This document shows, in pieces, positions 49,679 through 57,939 of a stretch of 64,000 nucleotides of DNA. Positions within the stretch are counted from its first letter, which is position 1; each line of letters starts with the position of its first letter. Position numbers and translations under genes: made by a program. The notes under the pieces were generated by a model that ran no database searches, was not told the DNA's origin, and saw nothing but the letters and a program-made list of their open reading frames with translations. The DNA is from Intestinimonas sp. GTDB lineage: Bacteria > Bacillota > Clostridia > Oscillospirales > Oscillospiraceae. Location: positions 49,075-113,074 of the forward strand of contig JALCSB010000007.1 in NCBI GenBank assembly GCA_022653075.1. Direction: 5' to 3'.

Positions 49679-50586
49679 GCTTCGTTTTCCCCCTTCGGAG
49701 CTTTCGGCGCCGGCTCCTGGCTGGCAGCCTCCGCTCGGAGGGCAGCCTCCGCTACTTTTCGCAATGCGGCCCGATCCGCCGTGATACCTGTAAAGTGTTC
49801 CAGGGCAAAGATGGCCTGATGGATCAGCATGCCCAGACCGTTCAGCCCGGGGTGACCCAGCCGCCCCGCCTGATAGAGCAGTTCGGTCTCCTTTGGAAAA
49901 TAGATAAGGTCACACACCGGCACCCCCGCCGGAAGGGCATGCAGAAAAGAAAAGTCGGAGAACTGTCCACCCGCCCCTCCCATGCCCAGCGACGTGCCGT
50001 TCACCAGAAGGTCGGCCGTTCCGGCCGCCGACCGGAGGGACGCCGAATCAAAACCCGCCGGGCGGAGGATATCCGGTGCGGCGGCACACAGGGCGGCGGC
50101 CTTCTCTTCCGTCCGATTGCATACGGTAACGGCGGCAGCCCCCTGCTGGGCCAGTTTCAGTGCCACCGCGCGGGCCGCGCCTCCCGCGCCCAGCACCACA
50201 ACGCGCATGCCCCGCACGGAGAGCCCTGCATCCGACAGCATCTGCAAAAATCCCCGTCCATCCGTGTTATATCCGTATAAACCGTCGTTTTTAATACAGA
50301 CAGTATTCACAGCTTGGTACATTCCGGCATCTTCGTCCAGTCTGTCCATCCAGGGAACCAGCGCGGTCTTATGGGGCATCGTGGCATTGAAGCCGACATA
50401 TCCCGCCGTTTTGGCGGCCTCCAGCCAAGCGTGAGTACCGTCCCTGGGAATGGGCTGAGCAAGGTAGACATAATCCAAGTTCAGCGCAGAGAGCATGGCA
50501 TTTTGAATAACGGGAGACTTGGAGTGGAGCACCGGGTCCCCAATAACACACAGCTTTTTTGTGGTATTTTTCAGATGGACGAGCAT
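49675..50586 (-). CDS. aroE: Shikimate dehydrogenase
   Basis: 303 residues. The substrate-binding segment is VIGDPVLHSKSPVIQNAML with the shikimate-binding Ser pair, and NATMPHKTALVPWMD has the catalytic Lys. GYNTDGRGFLQML has the catalytic Asp. The NADP fold starts VVVLGAGGAARAVALKLAQQGA with VCNRTEEKA. It reduces 3-dehydroshikimate. It overlaps aroQ by 16 bases. The last 25 residues are an unusual Ala/Glu/Pro-rich tail. Confidence 0.95.
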   Translation of the reverse strand: MLVHLKNTTKKLCVIGDPVLHSKSPVIQNAMLSALNLDYVYLAQPIPRDGTHAWLEAAKTAGYVGFNATMPHKTALVPWMDRLDEDAGMYQAVNTVCIKNDGLYGYNTDGRGFLQMLSDAGLSVRGMRVVVLGAGGAARAVALKLAQQGAAAVTVCNRTEEKAAALCAAAPDILRPAGFDSASLRSAAGTADLLVNGTSLGMGGAGGQFSDFSFLHALPAGVPVCDLIYFPKETELLYQAGRLGHPGLNGLGMLIHQAIFALEHFTGITADRAALRKVAEAALRAEAASQEPAPKAPKGENEA

Positions 50587-51002
50587 AGAAAATACCCCAT
50601 AGCGGCCTCATAGCCATACAGGCCCAGGCCACAGATCTGGCCCACGCAAGCGGCGGCGGTGACCGATTTGTGCCGGAACTCTTCCCGTTGATGGATGTTG
50701 GAGATATGAACCTCGATGCAGGGTACGTCCACCGCTTTTAATGCATCTAGAATAGCGTAGCTGTAGTGGGTGAAGGCGCCTGGATTTAATATAATGGCGT
50801 CATGCTTTCCCCGGGCGGCGTGGATAGCGTCGATAAGCGCCCCCTCATGATTGGACTGCACGCACTCCACCGTGCTGCCGTGGGTGGCAGCCCAGGTGCG
50901 CAGACGGTCGCACAGGGCATCATAGCTCACCGTGCCATAGGTGCCCGGCTCCCGAACGCCCAGCAGGTTCAGATTTGGCCCATTGAGAACCAGAAAATTC
51001 AT
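50571..51002 (-). CDS. aroQ: 3-dehydroquinate dehydratase, type II
   Basis: 143 residues from the ATG at 51002, with GGGGGA six bases upstream and an ATGA overlap with the aroK stop. The type II signature NGPNLNLLGVREPGTYG is at the N-terminus, including the catalytic Tyr. QSNHEGALIDAIH, ILNPGAFTHYSYAILDAL and EVHISNIHQREEFRHKS hold the remaining active-site Asn, His and Arg residues. It converts 3-dehydroquinate to 3-dehydroshikimate as a dodecamer. Confidence 0.95.
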   Translation of the reverse strand: MNFLVLNGPNLNLLGVREPGTYGTVSYDALCDRLRTWAATHGSTVECVQSNHEGALIDAIHAARGKHDAIILNPGAFTHYSYAILDALKAVDVPCIEVHISNIHQREEFRHKSVTAAACVGQICGLGLYGYEAAMGYFLCSSI

Positions 51003-51517
51003 GATGTTTCCCCCAATCTGTGAAGTCCGTCCAAAATGGAGGCCACAGTGGCCTCCGGCGAAGAAAAGTCCGTGATGGTCAGGTCGGCGGTCCCACGGTA
51101 GAGCGGCTCCCGTACCCGGAAGCGGGCGAGGAAATCCGCTTTCCCGCCCTGGGCCAGGGGCCGGCCCTCTAAGGACTCCCCGTCGAAAATCTGTTCGGCG
51201 GGCCGGTCCAAAAAAATTACCACACCGTTTTGCTTCAGCGCATCCATAGCTTCCCGCTGAAGCACCATGCCGCCCCCGGTGGCCACAATACAGCCGGAGC
51301 ACATACCCAGCGTCCGGGCCGCTTCCAACTCCTTCTGCCGGAAATGCGGCTCCCCCTCTGCGGCGAAAATCTCCGCCACGGAGCGCCCCTCCAGCCGGCA
51401 GATAAAGTCGTCGGTGTCCTCCATGGGGCGGCCCAACCGCTGAGACAGGAGATGAGCACAGGTGGACTTCCCGCTGCCCATCATACCAGTCAATATAATG
51501 TTTTTCACGTCATTCAC
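50999..51517 (-). CDS. aroK: Shikimate kinase
   Basis: 172 residues. The P-loop is LTGMMGSGKSTCAHLL; DTDDFICRLEGRSVAEIFAAEGEPHFRQKE holds the shikimate-binding Asp and Arg; IVATGGGMVL is the Gly-rich substrate motif; RFRVREPLYRGTADLTI contains the lid Arg. It phosphorylates shikimate at O3. It overlaps pheA at its start and aroQ at its end. Confidence 0.95.
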   Translation of the reverse strand: MNDVKNIILTGMMGSGKSTCAHLLSQRLGRPMEDTDDFICRLEGRSVAEIFAAEGEPHFRQKELEAARTLGMCSGCIVATGGGMVLQREAMDALKQNGVVIFLDRPAEQIFDGESLEGRPLAQGGKADFLARFRVREPLYRGTADLTITDFSSPEATVASILDGLHRLGETS

Positions 51518-52661
51518 TCGCCTTGTAATTTCCCAAAATACGAAACCCGTCCGCCGTCTGTGTAAGCTCCCGCAGGACCCCGTCCATACCAGGCCCGGTT
51601 AAATCACCGGTGAAATCCAGGAAAAATAAATATTCCCAGTTCCGCCCTCGGATGGGCCGGGACTCCAGCTTCAGCAAATTCAGGCCGTTCACCGCGAAGA
51701 TGGTCATGATCTCATGGAGGGAACCAGCCCGGTGAGGTAGCCGAAACAGGGCGCTGACCTTGTTCCGGCCCGCACGGTCCTCTATTTGAGGAGAAACCAC
51801 CACAAAACGAGTATAGTTTTCCTCGCTGATACTGATATGGTCGGCAAGTATGGTAAGCCCATAGAGTCCGGCGGCCCGACGGCTTCCAATAGCCGCCTTG
51901 TTCACACTGCTGCAGCCGGCCACATATTGGGCACTCTCCGCAGTATTGAGCCGGGGATGTCCGGTCCAGGCCGGGTGGGCCTTCAAATAGTCGGCACACT
52001 GAATAAGTCCCTGCTCATGAGAGTAAACGTCCCGCACGGAATCCAGTGTGGCCCCGGGCGGAGCCATGAGGCAGTGCTCCACCGGCACGATCTGTTCCCC
52101 TACGATGTACGCCCCGTACTTGGCCAGCAGGTCATAGACCTGGCTGATGGCACCGGTAGAACTGTTTTCGATGGGTACCAAACCGTAATCTGCCGTTTTG
52201 TCATTCAGGGCAAGGAAAATGTCCTCCCAAGTCTCTGTCCGGTTCCGCGGAGCCGTTTCACCAAAAAACCGGACCGCCGCCTCCTCGGCGTAGGCCCCCG
52301 GCTGCCCCTGATACAGCACCCGCGGGTTGTCAATGACGGGTTGGCGCATGGTGCTCAGAGCGGTATAAATACGGGTGCAGCCGTCGTCCGCCTCTCGCAT
52401 CAGCCGGCGCTGCTGCCGGCGGCTGATGGCCATGATGGATTCGAACAGCGCGGCCAAATCCGCCCGGCGAGCCGGGTCGCCGGTCAGGGCGGTCTTCCGG
52501 GCCAGCACATCCTTCTCTCGGACAGAGTCCAGGACCGGCATCCCATGGTTCCGTTTCCAGGTCCCCACCTGGCCGGTCACTTCCATTCGGCGCAGAAACA
52601 ACTCCGCCAGTTGCCGGTCAATGCCGTCAATTTCCCGGCGCAGTTCATCCAGTTTGTCCAT
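51510..52661 (-). CDS. pheA: Bifunctional chorismate mutase/prephenate dehydratase
   Basis: 383 residues in three parts. Residues 1-85 form an AroQ-type chorismate mutase (LDELRREIDGIDRQLAELFLRRMEVTGQVGTWK). Residues about 110-285 form the prephenate dehydratase (YQGQPGAYAEEAAVRFFG, GLVPIENSSTGAISQVYDLL, and NYTRFVVVSP with the catalytic Thr). The C-terminal ACT domain (KVSALFRLPHRAGSLHEIMTIFAVNGLNLLKLESRP) is the phenylalanine feedback site, including the conserved ESRP. It commits chorismate to phenylalanine. No prephenate dehydrogenase (tyrA) gene is in the operon. Confidence 0.95.
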   Translation of the reverse strand: MDKLDELRREIDGIDRQLAELFLRRMEVTGQVGTWKRNHGMPVLDSVREKDVLARKTALTGDPARRADLAALFESIMAISRRQQRRLMREADDGCTRIYTALSTMRQPVIDNPRVLYQGQPGAYAEEAAVRFFGETAPRNRTETWEDIFLALNDKTADYGLVPIENSSTGAISQVYDLLAKYGAYIVGEQIVPVEHCLMAPPGATLDSVRDVYSHEQGLIQCADYLKAHPAWTGHPRLNTAESAQYVAGCSSVNKAAIGSRRAAGLYGLTILADHISISEENYTRFVVVSPQIEDRAGRNKVSALFRLPHRAGSLHEIMTIFAVNGLNLLKLESRPIRGRNWEYLFFLDFTGDLTGPGMDGVLRELTQTADGFRILGNYKASE

Positions 52662-52676
52662 TCCATCCCCCTCCGC

Positions 52677-53168
52677 TCAGCGGTGCTTTTCTTTCAGGGC
52701 GGCATACTCCCGGGCGGAGTCGTCCAGGCCCTGGATCTCCTCCTCGCTCAGGGCCCGCACTACCCGGCCCGGATTGCCCACTATCATATGTCCATCAGGT
52801 ACCACGGTCTTTCCCGTCACCAGCGCTCCCGCGCCCACCAGGCAGCGGTCCCCCACAGTGCAGCCGTCCAGCAGAATGGCGCCCATACCGATGAGGGTAT
52901 GGCTGCCCACGGTGCAGCCGTGGACGATGGCACGGTGGCCGATGGTCACATCGCTGCCAATCCGTAAAAGAGGCCCGTTCACGGTGGAGTGGAGCACCGC
53001 CCCGTCCTGGACGTTGGTCCGGTCCCCGATAACGATGGGCCCCTCGTCTCCACGGATAACCGCGTTATACCAGACAGCGCAGTCCTCACCCAGCGTCACG
53101 TCCCCCGCCACCACGGCCCCGTCCATAATCACCACGGATCCGTGCGTTTGCTGCTTTTTCAGTGCCAT
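52677..53168 (-). CDS. Gamma-carbonic anhydrase-like left-handed beta-helix protein
   Basis: 163 residues of hexapeptide repeats (about residues 12-135) followed by a C-terminal helix. Zinc-binding His residues of the gamma class lie in LHSTVNGP, TIGHRAIVHGCTVG and nearby turns; NAVIRGDEGPIVIGDRTNVQDGAVLH is the classic core. It belongs to the YrdA/CaiE/PaaY group, most of which have weak or no carbonic anhydrase activity. AAAGGAG precedes the ATG. It is wedged between aroC and pheA in the aromatic operon, with no obvious pathway role. Confidence 0.88.
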   Translation of the reverse strand: MALKKQQTHGSVVIMDGAVVAGDVTLGEDCAVWYNAVIRGDEGPIVIGDRTNVQDGAVLHSTVNGPLLRIGSDVTIGHRAIVHGCTVGSHTLIGMGAILLDGCTVGDRCLVGAGALVTGKTVVPDGHMIVGNPGRVVRALSEEEIQGLDDSAREYAALKEKHR

Positions 53169-53182
53169 AGTTCTTTCTCCTT

Positions 53183-54160
53183 TCAGATACCCAAAAGCTG
53201 ACAGACGGCCAGGGCCGCCGCTGCTTCCACCACAGGCAGCGCCCGCTGGACAATGCAGGGATCATGCCGCCCTTTGATTACAAGTTTTGCGTCCGCATGG
53301 GTGCGCAGGTCCACCGTGTCCTGCTCCCGCGAGATGGACGGGGTGGGCCGGAACGCCACCTGGCAAACCAGCGGCATGCCGTTGGTAATGCCGCCGTTTA
53401 CACCGCCGGCATGGTTGGTGCGGGTATGCACCGCGCCCCCATCCAGATAAAAGGGGTCATTGGCTTGGCTGCCCCGCAGGTCGGCAAAGCCGAACCCCGC
53501 GCCAAAGGACACCGCCTTCACAGCCGGGATGGCAAACATCTGCTGGGCAAAGATTCCCTCTGTGTTCTCCCCGTAATCGGGAGCACCCAGCCCCGCGGGC
53601 AGACCGGTAACGGTGCAGCGTACGGCACCGCCCACCGAATCCCCTTCCGCCTTTGCCGCCAGAATGACGGCCTCCTGCTGTTCCGGCGTGGGATCGTCCA
53701 CTCCGGCCATACGGCAGACCTCAGCGGATATTGTCACATTCCGCATGCGCAGGATGAGCTTGGCCAATGCCCCGGCAAAAACCAACGGCGCAGTGATCCG
53801 GCCGGAAAAGTGACCACCGCCCCGATAGTCGTTATATCCTCCATATCGCACGATACCTGTGTAGTCGGCATGGCCGGGCCGGGGTAATTCCCTGAGTTTG
53901 GCGTAGTCCCCACTCCGGGTGTCCGTGTTCTCGATAATCGCGCACAGGGGTGTGCCGGTGGTTTTTCCTTCAAACACTCCCGAGAGAATACGTACCTCGT
54001 CTTTCTCTCTCCGGGTGGTGGCCAGCGGAGAGCGGCCCGGCGCCCGACGGGCCATCTCTCCGCGGATGAATTCCATGTCCAAAGGGATTCCCGCAGGCAC
54101 ACCCTCCAGTGTCACGCCGATGGCGGGCCCGTGGGACTCGCCGAAGATTATATGCCGCAC
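53183..54160 (-). CDS. aroC: Chorismate synthase
   Basis: 325 residues from a GTG at 54160, preceded by a G7 tract at eight bases that doubles as the ribosome site. The N-terminus RHIIFGESHGPAIGV matches families that begin only a few residues before GESHG. RPGHADYTGIVRYGGYNDYRGGGHFSGR is the FMN/EPSP-binding signature, and VKAVSFGAGFGFADLRGSQANDPF and RPTPSISREQDTVDL complete it. It makes chorismate from EPSP using reduced FMN. It is shorter than the usual 350-390 residues, mainly at the C-terminus, and overlaps aroA by 13 bases. Confidence 0.93.
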   Translation of the reverse strand: MRHIIFGESHGPAIGVTLEGVPAGIPLDMEFIRGEMARRAPGRSPLATTRREKDEVRILSGVFEGKTTGTPLCAIIENTDTRSGDYAKLRELPRPGHADYTGIVRYGGYNDYRGGGHFSGRITAPLVFAGALAKLILRMRNVTISAEVCRMAGVDDPTPEQQEAVILAAKAEGDSVGGAVRCTVTGLPAGLGAPDYGENTEGIFAQQMFAIPAVKAVSFGAGFGFADLRGSQANDPFYLDGGAVHTRTNHAGGVNGGITNGMPLVCQVAFRPTPSISREQDTVDLRTHADAKLVIKGRHDPCIVQRALPVVEAAAALAVCQLLGI

Positions 54161-55326
54161 GTAATATTCCCCCCCAATCTCTCATAATCGGACCAAAACG
54201 CGGGGTAGGACTTGGCCACGCTCTCCGCACCACGAACGGTGAGCGGTCCCGAGCATCGGGTGGCGGCCACCGCCAGCATCATGGCGATACGGTGGTCATT
54301 GTGACTGTCCGCCGTGCCGCCAGTCAGACCCGCTACACCCGTGACGGTCAGAAAGTCCGGTCCCTGCTCCACCTGCGCACCCAAACGGTTGAGTTCGGTG
54401 GTCACGGTATCCAGCCGGTCACTCTCCTTGATGCGCAGGCGGGCGGCGCTGGTGATCCGGGTGGTCTCGCCGTTGCGCAGAGCGGCCCGGAGCGCCAGCG
54501 CGGGTACCAGATCCGGACACTGGGATACATCCAATGTCACCGTTCCGGGCTGGTCCAGCCGCGCCAGATAGGAGAAAATCACCCGGTCTCCCTGGGCGGA
54601 ATCCTGATTCATTCCGGTAACGGTAACTTCGCTACCCAGGGCCCGGGCAGTCAAAAAGAAGGCCGCCTGAGAGTAATCCCGCTCCACCACCATGCGGTAA
54701 GGTTGAAACCTCTGTCCGCCGCGCACCGTGAAGCACTCATACTCCCGGTTCTCCACCCGGATGCCGAACCGCGCCAGAGTATCCAGAGTCAAATCCACGT
54801 AGCCCCGGGATTCCAGGGGGGACGTCAGGCGGATAACCGACTCCCCGGTCAGCAGAGGCAGGGCATACAAAAGGCCGGTGACAAACTGGGAGGACACGTC
54901 GCCGGGCAGCCGGTACTCACCCGACGTCAGCGCACCCCGAACGGTGAGGACTCCATTCTCCTGCGAATACGAGATACCCTTCTCCTCAAAAATGGCGAAA
55001 TACGGCTCCTGAGGCCGTTCCATGAGACGGCCCCGGCCGGTAAACCTGCCGCCTCCCCGCAACGCAAGCGCCACGGGAATAAGAAACCGGAGGGTGGAAC
55101 CGGATTCGCCGCAGTCCAGAAGGGGCAAGTCTTCTCCCTTGTCATGGACTGTCAGAGCACCCATGCATCGCCGAGTGGCCTGAATATCCTGGGAACTTGT
55201 CAGGCCCTCCACCCTGCTGTCCCCACCCGCCAGGCAGGCAGCGATCACCGCCCGATGTGCCTGGCTCTTGGATGGGGGCGGGGCGATGGCCCCGGACAGA
55301 GGCCCGGGAAAAATTGTAACGGTCAT
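54148..55326 (-). CDS. aroA: 5-enolpyruvylshikimate-3-phosphate synthase
   Basis: 392 residues. PPSKSQAHRAVIAACLAGGDS carries the N-terminal Lys, Ser and Arg that bind shikimate-3-phosphate. CGESGSTLRFLIPVALALRGGGRFTGRGRLMERP is the PEP-site region, in which the common GNSGTT reads GESGST. VSSQFVTGLLYALPLL and RIKESDRLDTVTTELNRLG follow. The variant PEP loop resembles class II-type enzymes. It overlaps aroB at the start and aroC at the end. Confidence 0.93.
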   Translation of the reverse strand: MTVTIFPGPLSGAIAPPPSKSQAHRAVIAACLAGGDSRVEGLTSSQDIQATRRCMGALTVHDKGEDLPLLDCGESGSTLRFLIPVALALRGGGRFTGRGRLMERPQEPYFAIFEEKGISYSQENGVLTVRGALTSGEYRLPGDVSSQFVTGLLYALPLLTGESVIRLTSPLESRGYVDLTLDTLARFGIRVENREYECFTVRGGQRFQPYRMVVERDYSQAAFFLTARALGSEVTVTGMNQDSAQGDRVIFSYLARLDQPGTVTLDVSQCPDLVPALALRAALRNGETTRITSAARLRIKESDRLDTVTTELNRLGAQVEQGPDFLTVTGVAGLTGGTADSHNDHRIAMMLAVAATRCSGPLTVRGAESVAKSYPAFWSDYERLGGNITCGI

Positions 55327-56402
55327 ATGCGCGCCTCCAGTAACGAGAGCAATTCAGATTTCTTCATGGGATGGATTACCGCGCAGCCAGGCCCGGCCAG
55401 CAGAATGAGAGAAATGTCCCCACCCACACCTTTTTTATCCAGCCCGATGGCGGCGGCGTAGTCGGGCATGGAACAGGAAATCTCCGCCGGGAGACCGAAC
55501 GCCGTGACCAGCGCCCGCAGCTTTTTCTCCGTTCCGGCGGGGGTAACACCCAGCCGCTGGCCCAGCCCGGCGGCCAGGCACATCCCTGCCGCCACCGCCT
55601 GACCATGGGTCCAGGTCTCATAATGGCCCGCCCGCTCGTAGGCGTGCCCCAGCGTGTGGCCGAAGTTCAGCAGCATCCGCGCGCCGGTATCCCGCTCGTC
55701 TTGTTCGACAACTTTCCGTTTTAAATCACAGCAAGTATACAGAACGGACTGAATCTGACCCATGACGCCCGCCCGGCTGGGGGCGGCGGCCAGCCGAGAC
55801 AGAAAGTCCCGGTCGAAGATACAGCCGTACTTAATAACCTCTGCCATACCGTCGGCAAAAGTGTCGTCTGTAAGGGTATTCAGGCAGGCGGGGTCCATAA
55901 CCACCAGACGTGGTTGCCAGAAAGCCCCCGCCAGATTCTTGCCCGCCGGCAGGTCAATGGCCACCTTACCGCCCACTGAGGAGTCCACCTGTGCCAGCAG
56001 GGTGGTGGGAATCTGGATAAAATCCACCCCCCGCAGAATGGTGGCGGCGGCAAACCCTGAAAGATCTCCCACCACACCGCCGCCCAAAGCCACCACGGCG
56101 TCGGTGCGGGTGAGACCCATGTTGGTAAAGGCGTCGTACAGTTCCCCCAGCCGGGCAAGGCATTTGGAACTCTCCCCGGCGGGCACGGTAATGAGGCCGG
56201 GCGTAAAGCCGGCGGCGGTCAGGCTCTCCAGTACCCGGGTGCCGTAGAGCGGGCCTACGTTGGAATCGGTCACCACCGCCACCCTGCCGGCCCGTGGCAG
56301 CGCCCGCCGGCACAGCGCTCCCGCCTGATCCAGCAGGTCCGTACCGATGTGGATATCATAGGAGCGGTCCCCCAGAGAGACTTGTAAAATTTTTGTGTCC
56401 AT
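55323..56402 (-). CDS. aroB: 3-dehydroquinate synthase
   Basis: 359 residues from the ATG at 56402, with CGAGGA eight bases upstream. NAD-binding and active-site landmarks: VPAGESSKCLARLGELYDAF, ALGGGVVGDLSGFAAATILRGVDFIQIPTTLLAQVDSSVGGKVAIDLPAGKNLAGAFWQP, and MLNFGHTLGHAYERAGHYETWTHGQAVAAGM with the zinc-binding His residues. It cyclises DAHP to 3-dehydroquinate. A 92-base gap separates it from aroF, the longest within the operon. Confidence 0.95.
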   Translation of the reverse strand: MDTKILQVSLGDRSYDIHIGTDLLDQAGALCRRALPRAGRVAVVTDSNVGPLYGTRVLESLTAAGFTPGLITVPAGESSKCLARLGELYDAFTNMGLTRTDAVVALGGGVVGDLSGFAAATILRGVDFIQIPTTLLAQVDSSVGGKVAIDLPAGKNLAGAFWQPRLVVMDPACLNTLTDDTFADGMAEVIKYGCIFDRDFLSRLAAAPSRAGVMGQIQSVLYTCCDLKRKVVEQDERDTGARMLLNFGHTLGHAYERAGHYETWTHGQAVAAGMCLAAGLGQRLGVTPAGTEKKLRALVTAFGLPAEISCSMPDYAAAIGLDKKGVGGDISLILLAGPGCAVIHPMKKSELLSLLEARI

Positions 56403-56494
56403 GGTTCTATTCCTCGCAAACTTCCGCCCACGGCGGAAAGAAGTAAACGTGGCCCGCAAAAAGAGGCGGTAAAGGCTCTCCGATACCAGCCGTC

Positions 56495-57514
56495 TCAGCG
56501 GCAGAGGGTCTTGCCGGCCATATGCACCATACCGGCCACCTTGCCCATAAGTCCCGTGAACTGATTCGGCGTCAGGGACTGCTGGCCGTCGCACTTGGCG
56601 TGGGGCGGATCGTTATGGACCTCGATGATCAGGCCGTCCGCTCCCACCGCGATGGCGGCCATCGCCAGCGGTTCCACCATCCAGCTCATACCTGCCGCGT
56701 GGGAGGGGTCCACAATAACGGGCAGATGGCTCATCCGTTTGACAGCGGGAATAGCCGACACATCCAGCGTGTTGCGGGTATAGGTCTCGAAGGTACGAAT
56801 CCCCCGCTCACAGAGAATTACATTCTCGTTGCCCTCGGACATGATATACTCCGCGGACATAATCCACTCCTCATAACTACTGGAAAGGCCCCGCTTCAGC
56901 AGGATGGGCTTGGACATCCGTCCCACCTCCTTCAGGAGGTCAAAATTCTGCATGTTTCGGGCGCCGATCTGGACTACATCAACTTTTTCCTCAAATAAAT
57001 CCACATATTTGGGGGACATGAGTTCCGTAACGATGGGCAGGCCGGTGGCCGCCTTGGCCTTTAACAGCAGGTTCAGTCCGTCCTCCCCCATGCCCTGGAA
57101 GGAATAGGGGGATGTGCGGGGCTTGAAGGCGCCGCCCCGCAGCAGGCTGGCTCCGGCGGCCTTGACATCTTTGGCCACCTCCACGATCTGCGCTTCGCTC
57201 TCCACTGAGCAGGGTCCGGCGATCATGGAGAAGTTCCCGCCGCCGATGACCGCGTTGCCAATCCGGATCACAGTGTCCTCCGGGTGAAACTTGCGGTTGG
57301 CTTTTTTGTACGGCTCCTGCACCCGCACAACTCGCTCCACATGGGGATTAATCGATATTTTGTCGATATCCAGAGAGGTCGTGTCTCCCACCAGGCCCAG
57401 GATAGAGCAGCCCACACCGTTGGTAATACCAACGCTGAAGCCTTTTGCCTCAAATTCCTCCGCCAGCGCCTGGATATCTTTCTGAGCAGTACCGGGTTTC
57501 ATGACAATAACCAT
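56495..57514 (-). CDS. aroF: 3-deoxy-7-phosphoheptulonate (DAHP) synthase, AroF/type I-beta with N-terminal FL domain
   Basis: 339 residues. Residues 1-70 are the ferredoxin-like regulatory domain (VIVMKPGTAQKDIQALAEEFEAKGFSVGI). The barrel begins near 80 with MIAGPCSVESEAQIVEVAKDVKAAGASLLRGGAFKPRTSPYSFQG, holding the metal Cys and PEP-binding Arg/Lys. QIGARNMQNFDLLKEVG and VDPSHAAGMSWMVEP follow. It condenses PEP and erythrose-4-phosphate. The N-terminal domain is the known site of feedback control in this subfamily. First gene of the operon, behind an attenuator leader. Confidence 0.95.
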   Translation of the reverse strand: MVIVMKPGTAQKDIQALAEEFEAKGFSVGITNGVGCSILGLVGDTTSLDIDKISINPHVERVVRVQEPYKKANRKFHPEDTVIRIGNAVIGGGNFSMIAGPCSVESEAQIVEVAKDVKAAGASLLRGGAFKPRTSPYSFQGMGEDGLNLLLKAKAATGLPIVTELMSPKYVDLFEEKVDVVQIGARNMQNFDLLKEVGRMSKPILLKRGLSSSYEEWIMSAEYIMSEGNENVILCERGIRTFETYTRNTLDVSAIPAVKRMSHLPVIVDPSHAAGMSWMVEPLAMAAIAVGADGLIIEVHNDPPHAKCDGQQSLTPNQFTGLMGKVAGMVHMAGKTLCR

Positions 57515-57538
57515 ATTTTGTTTCTCCCTTTCTGTTCG

Positions 57539-57649
57539 TCACGGGCGTAGAACGGATAGAAAAAATGCGCCCATTGACGGTAAATCAATGAGCGCATCCG
57601 AAGTGATCGTAAGCCAAAAGAAAGCCCCCCGCAGGAGCGTTTCACTCAT
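57539..57649 (-). CDS. Candidate aroF leader peptide (36 residues, Phe-Phe-Trp run)
   Basis: Within the aroF leader an ATG at 57649 opens a 36-codon frame beginning SETLLRGAFFWLTITSDAL. Three consecutive aromatic codons (TTC TTT TGG) lie at positions 10-12, with a second FF at 29-30. The frame runs through the terminator stem at 57558-57597 and stops 24 bases before aroF. Ribosome stalling at the FFW codons could control folding of the terminator, coupling DAHP synthase expression to charged aromatic tRNAs. A GGGG stretch seven bases upstream is a weak ribosome site. Confidence 0.5.
   Translation of the reverse strand: MSETLLRGAFFWLTITSDALIDLPSMGAFFLSVLRP
57558..57597 (-). terminator. Attenuator terminator in the aroF leader
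   Basis: On the minus strand ATGCGCTCATTGA pairs with TCAATGGGCGCAT (one mismatch) around a 7-base loop, followed directly by T5-6. It precedes the first gene of the operon, so it must be conditional. Confidence 0.82.
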
Positions 57650-57797
57650 TTCCTTACCCCGATATTTTACCCATGACAAAATAGCCGGTGCTCATAAATC
57701 GAGCCCAGCCAAAGGGAAAATAACGGGATTCGGTTGTGAGGGAACAATCTTTCATTCAGGATACCTCACAGTTGACGCGGTTTGCTGATTTGTGGGT

Positions 57798-57826
57798 ATT
57801 ATACGCTATTTTCCCCCACAATGCAA
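57798..57826 (-). promoter_or_regulatory. SigA promoter of the aromatic operon
   Basis: On the minus strand TTGCAT, 17-base spacer, TATAAT. The leader from about 57790 to the aroF ATG is roughly 275 bases. Confidence 0.82.
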
Positions 57827-57892
57827 GCATTTGTTTTTTTATCATGGAAGGTTCCGGCGCTGTCCGGCACATCAGGCCCGCCGGAGCAGCGT

Positions 57893-57929
57893 GAAGAAAA
57901 GCGGGGCGGCCGTACCACAGCCACCCCGG
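57893..57929 (-). terminator. Terminator of the fakA-like gene
   Basis: On the minus strand CGGGGTGGC pairs with GCCGCCCCG, followed by TTTTCTTC. It lies between the kinase stop and the aroF promoter. Confidence 0.75.
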
Positions 57930-57939
57930 ATATTCCATA

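Noticed and set aside
54148..54190. Possible frameshift at the G7 tract between aroA and aroC
   Set aside because: Dropping one G would extend aroC upstream through a WG pair, but the GTG start already gives the MRxxxxGESHG N-terminus seen in one chorismate synthase group, and G7 is needed for the aroA C-terminus.
54109..55461. 450-codon open frame antisense to aroA/aroC
   Set aside because: Shadow of G+C-rich coding sequence; aroA on the minus strand has clear catalytic motifs.
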